Positions 33,301 through 42,385 of a DNA stretch of 42,385 bases are shown here, in pieces. The stretch spans positions 1 to 42,385 of the forward strand of contig NW_026712486.1 in assembly GCF_022539665.2 (NCBI RefSeq). Direction: 5' to 3'. The position numbers and the translations under genes were made by a program. The notes under the pieces were generated by a model that saw nothing but the letters and a program-made list of their open reading frames with translations, made no database searches and was not told where the DNA came from. Every line of letters starts with the position of its first letter. Within the stretch, counting starts at the first letter, position 1. Source of the stretch: Daphnia carinata. Lineage: Eukaryota > Arthropoda > Branchiopoda > Diplostraca > Daphniidae.

Positions 33301-36300
33301 CATTGAATACACGTATATTTGATGCTGTTTGAATGTAGATATTGAAACTCATTCTATCACTATATTCACATTGAATACACGTATATTTGATATGTTTGAA
33401 TGTAGATATTGAAACTCATTGTATCATACTATATTCACATTGAATACACGTATATTTGATGCTGTTTGAATGTAGATAGGATGAAACTAAACTGTATCAT
33501 ACTATATTCACATTGAATACACGTATATTTGATACTGTTTGAATGTAGATCATGAAACTGATTCTAAAACACTATATTCACATTGAATACACGTATATTT
33601 GATACTGTTTGAATGTAGATATGAAACTAAAATCTATAACACTATATTCACATTGAATACACGTATATTTGATGCTGTTTGAATGTAGATATTGAAACTG
33701 ATTGTATAATACTATATTCACATTGAATACGTATATTTGATGCTGTTTGAATGTAGATATGAAACTGATTCATAACACTATATTCACATTGAATACACGT
33801 ATATTTGATGCTGTTTGAATGTAGATATTGAAACTCACTGTATCATACTATATTCACATTGAATACACGTATATTTGATACTGTTTGAATGTAGATCATG
33901 AAACTGATTCTATAACACATTGAATACACGTATATTTGATGCTGTTTGAATGTAGATATTATGACTCACTGTATCATACTATATTCACATTGAATACACG
34001 TATATTTGATACTGTTTGAATGTAGATCATGAAACTGATTCTATAACACTATATTCACATTGAATACACGTATATTTGATACTGTTTGAATGTAGATCAT
34101 GAAACTGATTCTATAACACTATATTCACATTGAATACACGTATATTTGATGCTGTTTGAATGTAGATATTGAAACTCACTGTATCATACTATATTCACAT
34201 TGAATACACGTATATTTGATACTGTTTGAATGTAGATCATGAAACTGATTCTATAACACTATATTCACATTGAATACACGTATATTTGATGCTGTTTGAA
34301 TGTAGATATTGAAACTCACTGTATCATACTATATTCACATTGAATACACGTATATTTGATGCTGTTTGAATGTAGATATTGAAACTCACTGATTCATACT
34401 ATATTCACATTGAATACACGTATATTTGATACTGTTTGAATGTAGATCATGAAACTTATTCTATAACACTATATTCACATTGAATACACGTATATTTGAT
34501 GCTGTTTGAATGTAGATATTGAAACTCACTGTATCATACTATATTCACATTGAATACACGTATATTTGATACTGTTTGAATGTAGATCATGAAACTGATT
34601 CTATAACACTATATTCACATTGAATACACGTATATTTGATACTGTTTGAATGTAGATCATGAAACTGATTCTATAACACTATATTCACATTGAATACACG
34701 TATATTTGATGCTGTTTGAATGTAGATATTGAAACTCACTGTATCATACTATATTCACATTGAATACACGTATATTTGATACTGTTTGAATGTAGATATT
34801 GAAACTCACTGTATCATACTATATTCACATTGAATACACGTATATTTGATACTGTTTGAATGTAGATCATGAAACTGATTCTATAACACTATATTCACAT
34901 TGAATACACGTATATTTGATGCTGTTTGAATGTAGATATTGAAACTCACTGTATCATACTATATTCACATTGAATACACGTATATTTGATACTGTTTGAA
35001 TGTAGATCATGAAACTGATTCTATAACACTATATTCACATTGAATACACGTATATTTGATGCTGTTTGAATGTAGATCATGAAACTGATTCTATAACACT
35101 ATATTCACATTGAATACACGTATATTTGATACTGTTTGAATGTAGATCATGAAACTGATTCTATAACACTATATTCACATTGAATACACGTATATTTGAT
35201 GCTGTTTGAATGTAGATCATGAAACTGATTCTATAACACTATATTCACATTGAATACACGTATATTTGATGCTGTTTGAATGTAGATATTGAAACTCACT
35301 GTATCATACTATATTCACATTGAATACACGTATATTTGATACTGTTTGAATGTAGATCATGAAACTGATTCTATAACACTATATTCACATTGAATACACG
35401 TATATTTGATACTGTTTGAATGTAGATCATGAAACTGATTCTATAACACTATATTCACATTGAATACACGTATATTTGATGCTGTTTGAATGTAGATATT
35501 GAAACTCACTGTATCATAATATATTCACATTGAATACACGTATATTTGATACTGTTTGAATGTAGATATTGAAACTCACTGTATCATACTATATTCACAT
35601 TGAATACACGTATATTTGATACTGTTTGAATGTAGATCATGAAACTGATTATATAACACTATATTCACATTGAATACACGTATATTTGATGCTGTTTGAA
35701 TGTAGATATTGAAACTCACTGTATCATACTATATTCACATTGAATACACGTATATTTGATACTGTTTGAATGTAGATCATGAAACTGATTCTATAACACT
35801 ATATTCACATTGAATACACGTATATTTGATGCTGTTTGAATGTAGATATTGAAACTCACTGTATCATACTATATTCACATTGAATACACGTATATTTGAT
35901 ACTGTTTGAATGTAGATGATGAAACTGATTCTATAACACTATATTCACATTGAATACACGTATATTTGATACTGTTTGAATGTAGATCATGAAACTGATT
36001 CTATAACACTATATTCACATTGAATACACGTATATTTGATGCTGTTTGAATGTAGATATTGAAACTCACTGTATCATACTATATTCACATTGAATACACG
36101 TATATTTGATACTGTTTGAATGTAGATCATGAAACTGATTCTATAACACTATATTCACATTGAATACACGTATATTTGATACTGTTTGAATGTAGATCAT
36201 GAAACTGATTCTATAACACTATATTCACATTGAATACACGTATATTTGATGCTGTTTGAATGTAGATATTGAAACTCACTGTATCATACTATATTCACAT

Positions 36301-39300
36301 TGAATACACGTATATTTGATGCTGTTTGAATGTAGATATTGAAACTCACTGTATCATACTATATTCACATTGAATACACGTATATTTGATACTGTTTGAA
36401 TGTAGATCATGAAACTGATTCTATAACACTATATTCACATTGAATACACGTATATTTGATGCTGTTTGAATGTAGATATTGAAACTCACTGTATCATACT
36501 ATATTCACATTGAATACACGTATATTTGATACTGTTTGAATGTAGATCATGAAACTGATTCTATAACACTATATTCACATTGAATACACGTATATTTGAT
36601 ACTGTTTGAATGTAGATCATGAAACTGATTCTATAACACTATATTCACATTGAATACACGTATATTTGATGCTGTTTGAATGTAGATATTGAAACTCACT
36701 GTATCACACTATATTCACATTGAATATACGTATATTTGATGCTGTTTGAATGTAGATATTGAAACTCACTGTATCATACTATATTCACATTGAATACACG
36801 TATATTTGATACTGTTTGAATGTAGATCATGAAACTGATTCTATAACACTATATTCACATTGAATACACGTATATTTGATGCTGTTTGAATGTAGATATT
36901 GAAACTCACTGTATCATACTATATTCACATTGAATACACGTATATTTGATACTGTTTGAATGTAGATCATGAAACTGATTCTATAACACTATATTCACAT
37001 TGAATACACGTATATTTGATACTGTTTGAATGTAGATCATGAAACTGATTCTATAACACTATATTCACATTGAATACACGTATATTTGATGCTGTTTGAA
37101 TGTAGATATTGAAACTCACTGTATCATACTATATTCACATTGAATACACGTATATTTGATACTGTTTGAATGTAGATCATGAAACTCACTGTATCATACT
37201 ATATTCACATTGAATACACGTATATTTGATACTGTTTGAATGTAGATCATGAAACTGATTATATAACACTATATTCACATTGAATACACGTATATTTGAT
37301 GCTGTTTGAATGTAGATATTGAAACTCACTGTATCATACTATATTCACATTGAATACACGTATATTTGATACTGTTTGAATGTAGATCATGAAACTGATT
37401 CTATAACACTATATTCACATTGAATACACGTATATTTGATGCTGTTTGAATGTAGATATTGAAACTCACTGTATCATACTATATTCACATTGAATACACG
37501 TATATTTGATACTGTTTGAATGTAGATCATGAAACTGATTCTATAACACTATATTCACATTGAATACACGTATATTTGATGCTGTTTGAATGTAGATCAT
37601 GAAACTGATTCTATAACACTATATTCACATTGAATACACGTATATTTGATACTGTTTGAATGTAGATCATGAAACTGATTCTATAACACTATATTCACAT
37701 TGAATACACGTATATTTGATGCTGTTTGAATGTAGATCATGAAACTGATTCTATAACACTATATTCACATTGAATACACGTATATTTGATGCTGTTTGAA
37801 TGTAGATATTGAAACTCACTGTATCATACTATATTCACATTGAATACACGTATATTTGATACTGTTTGAATGTAGATCATGAAACAGATTCTATAACACT
37901 ATATTCACATTGAATACACGTATATTTGATGCTGTTTGAATGTAGATCATGAAACTGATTCTATAACACTATATTCACATTGAATACACGTATATTTGAT
38001 GCTGTTTGAATGTAGATATTGAAACTCACTGTATCATACTATATTCACATTGAATACACGTATATTTGATACTGTTTGAATGTAGATATTGAAACTCACT
38101 GTATCATACTATATTCACATTGAATACACGTATATTTGATACTGTTTGAATGTAGATCATGAAACTGATTATATAACACTATATTCACATTGAATACACG
38201 TATATTTGATGCTGTTTGAATGTAGATATTGAAACTCACTGTATCATACTATATTCACATTGAATACACGTATATTTGATACTGTTTGAATGTAGATCAT
38301 GAAACTGATTCTATAACACTATATTCACATTGAATACACGTATATTTGATGCTGTTTGAATGTAGATATTGAAACTCACTGTATCATACTATATTCACAT
38401 TGAATACACGTATATTTGATACTGTTTGAATGTAGATGATGAAACTGATTCTATAACACTATATTCACATTGAATACACGTATATTTGATACTGTTTGAA
38501 TGTAGATCATGAAACTGATTCTATAACACTATATTCACATTGAATACACGTATATTTGATGCTGTTTGAATGTAGATATTGAAACTCACTGTATCATACT
38601 ATATTCACATTGAATACACGTATATTTGATACTGTTTGAATGTAGATCATGAAACTGATTCTATAACACTATATTCACATTGAATACACGTATATTTGAT
38701 ACTGTTTGAATGTAGATCATGAAACTTATTCTATAACACTATATTCACATTGAATACACGTATATTTGATGCTGTTTGAATGTAGATATTGAAACTCACT
38801 GTATCATACTATATTCACATTGAATACACGTATATTTGATGCTGTTTGAATGTAGATATTGAAACTCACTGTATCATACTATATTCACATTGAATACACG
38901 TATATTTGATACTGTTTGAATGTAGATCATGAAACTGATTCTATAACACTATATTCACATTGAATACACGTATATTTGATGCTGTTTGAATGTAGATATT
39001 GAAACTCACTGTATCATACTATATTCACATTGAATACACGTATATTTGATACTGTTTGAATGTAGATCATGAAACTGATTCTATAACACTATATTCACAT
39101 TGAATACACGTATATTTGATGCTGTTTGAATGTAGATATTGAAACTCACTGTATCATACTATATTCACATTGAATACACGTATATTTGATGCTGTTTGAA
39201 TGTAGATATTGAAACTTACTTTATCATACTATATTCACATTGAATACACGTATATTTGATGCTGTTTGAATGTAGATATTGAAACTCACTGTATCATACT

Positions 39301-42300
39301 ATATTCACATTGAATACACGTATATTTGATACTGTTTGAATGTAGATCATGAAACTGATTCTATAACACTATATTCACATTGAATACACGTATATTTGAT
39401 GCTGTTTGAATGTAGATATTGAAACTCACTGTATCATACTATATTCACATTGAATACACGTATATTTGATACTGTTTGAATGTAGATCATGAAACTGATT
39501 CTATAACACTATATTCACATTGAATACACGTATATTTGATACTGTTTGAATGTAGATATTGAAACTCACTGTATCACACTATATTCACATTGAATACACG
39601 TATATTTGATACTGTTTGAATGTAGATCATGAAACTGATTCTATAACACTATATTCACATTGAATACACGTATATTTGATGCTGTTTGAATGTAGATATT
39701 GAAACTCACTGTATCATACTATATTCACATTGAATACACGTATATTTGATACTGTTTGAATGTAGATCATGAAACTGATTGTATAACACTATATTCACAT
39801 TGAATACACGTATATTTGATGCTGTTTGAATGTAGATATTGAAACTCACTGTATCATACTATATTCACATTGAATACACGTATATTTGATACTGTTTGAA
39901 TGTAGATCATGAAACTGATTCTATAACACTATATTCACATTGAATACACGTATATTTGATACTGTTTGAATGTAGATCATGAAACTGATTCTATAACACT
40001 ATATTCACATTGAATACACGTATATTTGATGCTGTTTGAATGTAGATATTGAAACTGATTCTATAACACTATATTCACATTGAATACACGTATATTTGAT
40101 GCTGTTTGAATGTAGATATTGAAACTGATTGTATAATACTATATTCACATTGAATACACGTATATTTGATGCTGTTTGAATGTAGATATTGAAACTCACT
40201 GTATCATACTATATTCACATTGAATACACGTATATTTGATGCTGTTTGAATGTAGATCATGAAACTGATTCTATAACACTATATTCACATTGAATACACG
40301 TATATTTGATACTGTTTGAATGTAGATATTGAAACTCATTGTATCATACTATATTCACATTGAATACACGTATATTTGATGCTGTTTGAATGTAGATATG
40401 AAACTGATTCTATAACACTATATTCACATTGAATACACGTATATTTGATACTGTTTGAATGTAGATCATGAAACTGATTCTATAACACTATATTCACATT
40501 GAATACACGTATATTTGATACTGTTTGAATGTAGATATGAAACTGATTCTATAACACTATATTCACATTGAATACACGTATATTTGATGCTGTTTGAATG
40601 TAGATATTGAAACTCACTGTATCATACTATATTCACATTGAATACACGTATATTTGATACTGTTTGAATGTAGATCATGAAACTGATTCTATAACACTAT
40701 ATTCACATTGAATACACGTATATTTGATGCTGTTTGAATGTAGATATTGAAACTCACTGTATCATACTATATTCACATTGAATACACGTATATTTGATAC
40801 TGTTTGAATGTAGATCATGAAACTGATTCTATAACACTATATTCACATTGAATACACGTATATTTGATACTGTTTGAATGTAGATCATGAAACTGATTCT
40901 ATAACACTATATTCACATTGAATACACGTATATTTGATACTGTTTGAATGTAGATCATGAAACTGATTCTATAACACTATATTCACATTGAATACACGTA
41001 TATTTGATACTGTTTGAATGTAGATCATGAAACTGATTCTATAACACTATATTCACATTGAATACACGTATATTTGATGCTGTTTGAATGTAGATATTGA
41101 AACTGACTGTATCATACTATATTCACATTGAATACACGTATATTTGATACTGTTTGAATGTAGATCATGAAACTGATTCTATAACACTATATTCACATTG
41201 AATACACGTATATTTGATACTGTTTGAATGTAGATCATGAAACTGATTCTATAACACTATATTCACATTGAATACACGTATATTTGATACTGTTTGAATG
41301 TAGATCATGAAACTGATTCTATAACACTATATTCACATTGAATACACGTATATTTGATGCTGTTTGAATGTAGATATTGAAACTCACTGTATCATACTAT
41401 ATTCACATTGAATACACGTATATTTGATACTGTTTGAATGTAGATCATGAAACTGATTCTATAACACTATATTCACATTGAATACACGTATATTTGATGC
41501 TGTTTGAATGTAGATATTGAAACTCACTGTATCATACTATATTCACATTGAATACACGTATATTTGATACTGTTTGAATGTAGATCATGAAACTGATTCT
41601 ATAACACTATATTCACATTGAATACACGTATATTTGATACTGTTTGAATGTAGATCATGAAACTGATTCTATAACACTATATTCACATTGAATACACGTA
41701 TATTTGATGCTGTTTGAATGTAGATATTGAAACTCACTGTATCATACTATATTCACATTGAATACACGTATATTTGATACTGTTTGAATGTAGATCATGA
41801 AACTGATTATATAACACTATATTCACATTGAATACACGTATATTTAATACTGTTTGAATGTAGATCATGAAACTGATTCTATAACACTATATTCACATTG
41901 AATACACAATATATTTGATGCTGTTTGAATGTAGATATTGAAACTCACTGTATCATACTATATTCACATTGAATACACGTATATTTGATACTGTTTGAAT
42001 GTAGATCATGAAACTGATTCTATATCACTATATTCACATTGAATACACGTATATTTGATGCTGTTTGAATGTAGATATTGAAACTCACTGTATCATACTA
42101 TATTCACATTGAATACACGTCTATTTGATGCTGTTTGAATGTAGTTATTGAAACTCACTGTATCATACTATATTCACATTGAATACACGTATATTTGTTA
42201 CTGTTTGAATGTAGATCATGAAATTGATTATATAACACTATATTCACATTGAATACACGTATATTTGATGCTGTTTGAATGTAGATATTGTAACTCTCTG

Positions 42301-42385
42301 TATCATACTATATTCACATTGAATACACGTATATTTGATACTGTTTGAATGTCGATCATGAAACTGATTCTATGTACTATATTCA
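30370..42385. repeat. 70-bp satellite array, about 171 monomers, two monomer types
   Basis: A head-to-tail tandem repeat with an exact 70-bp period over long stretches. Type A has tactgtttgaatgtagatca followed by tgaaactgattctataacac. Type B has tgctgtttgaatgtagatat followed by tgaaactcactgtatcatac. The other 30 bases (tatattcacattgaatacac + gtatatttga) are common. Recombinant monomers with an A start and B end, or the reverse, occur. Monomers next to the Helitron (30370-30800) are more diverged, as expected at an array edge. It runs off the right side of the window. A centromeric or pericentromeric role is possible but not shown by sequence alone. Confidence 0.97.
31947..33965. repeat. Irregular block of the satellite with clustered indels
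   Basis: Within this block the 70-bp phase slips repeatedly through short insertions and deletions. Several joins look like type A and B merged, such as gatcactg (from gatactg/gatgctg) and gatcattgaaac (from gatcatgaaac/gatattgaaac). Around 32150-32280 monomers are badly scrambled. On both sides the array is almost perfectly regular. Confidence 0.8.

Noticed and set aside
30370-42385. CRISPR-like array
   Set aside because: There are no unique spacers; all 70 bases are repeated, so it is a eukaryotic satellite.

Overview
The window is eukaryotic and is almost entirely repetitive DNA. It holds a degenerate Ty3/gypsy-type LTR retrotransposon, a head-to-tail array of three Helitron rolling-circle transposons, and a long 70-bp satellite array. 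Animal-type features are a PIF1-fused Helitron Rep-helicase, introns of about 115-121 bp and an env-like retroelement remnant. Together they suggest an invertebrate, probably an arthropod; a crustacean such as Daphnia would fit, but nothing here proves the species. I recognise no ordinary host gene. The setting looks like satellite-rich heterochromatin.

Layout. 1-143 is an artificial-looking poly-C/poly-T/poly-C tract. 144-5966 is a minus-strand gypsy element. Its 5' LTR is 5584-5966 (TGT...ACA, TATA box). Its gag-protease-RT-RNase H-integrase frame is broken by one stop codon and two single-base frameshifts, and env-like sequence runs off the left side; its 3' LTR is not visible. 5967-6119 is a sliver of the 70-bp satellite. 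6120-30369 is the Helitron array. 30370-42385 is the same satellite, about 171 monomers.

Helitron array. All three units point to the minus strand. Each begins (minus strand) with the same TCTACTCTCTTTATAAAAG terminus and ends with a short hairpin plus CTAG. The units abut with no host sequence between them: unit 1 at 6120-10842, unit 2 at 10843-22469, unit 3 at 22470-30369. The array sits between A and T of a satellite monomer, and the empty site reads through cleanly. Unit 2 is the autonomous one: it has an uninterrupted 1772-aa RepHel reading frame (11433-16751) with HUH, two-tyrosine, Walker A and later SF1 helicase motifs. Units 1 and 3 lack RepHel and consist mostly of a degenerate repeat of about 400 bp, with copy-number and deletion differences between them.

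Most interesting content. Unit 2 carries a plus-strand, two-exon gene (19555-20407) coding for an unrecognised 243-aa acidic/coiled-coil protein, and possibly a second tiny spliced gene (16855-17157) divergent from RepHel. These are candidate captured host genes or undescribed Helitron accessory genes. All units carry iteron-like repeats of about 19-20 bp near the 5' terminus. The satellite has two monomer types (A and B), recombinant types, and a 2,520-bp (36-monomer) higher-order repeat. A block of the satellite at about 31950-33965 has indels that look like merged A and B consensus, which suggests an assembly problem.
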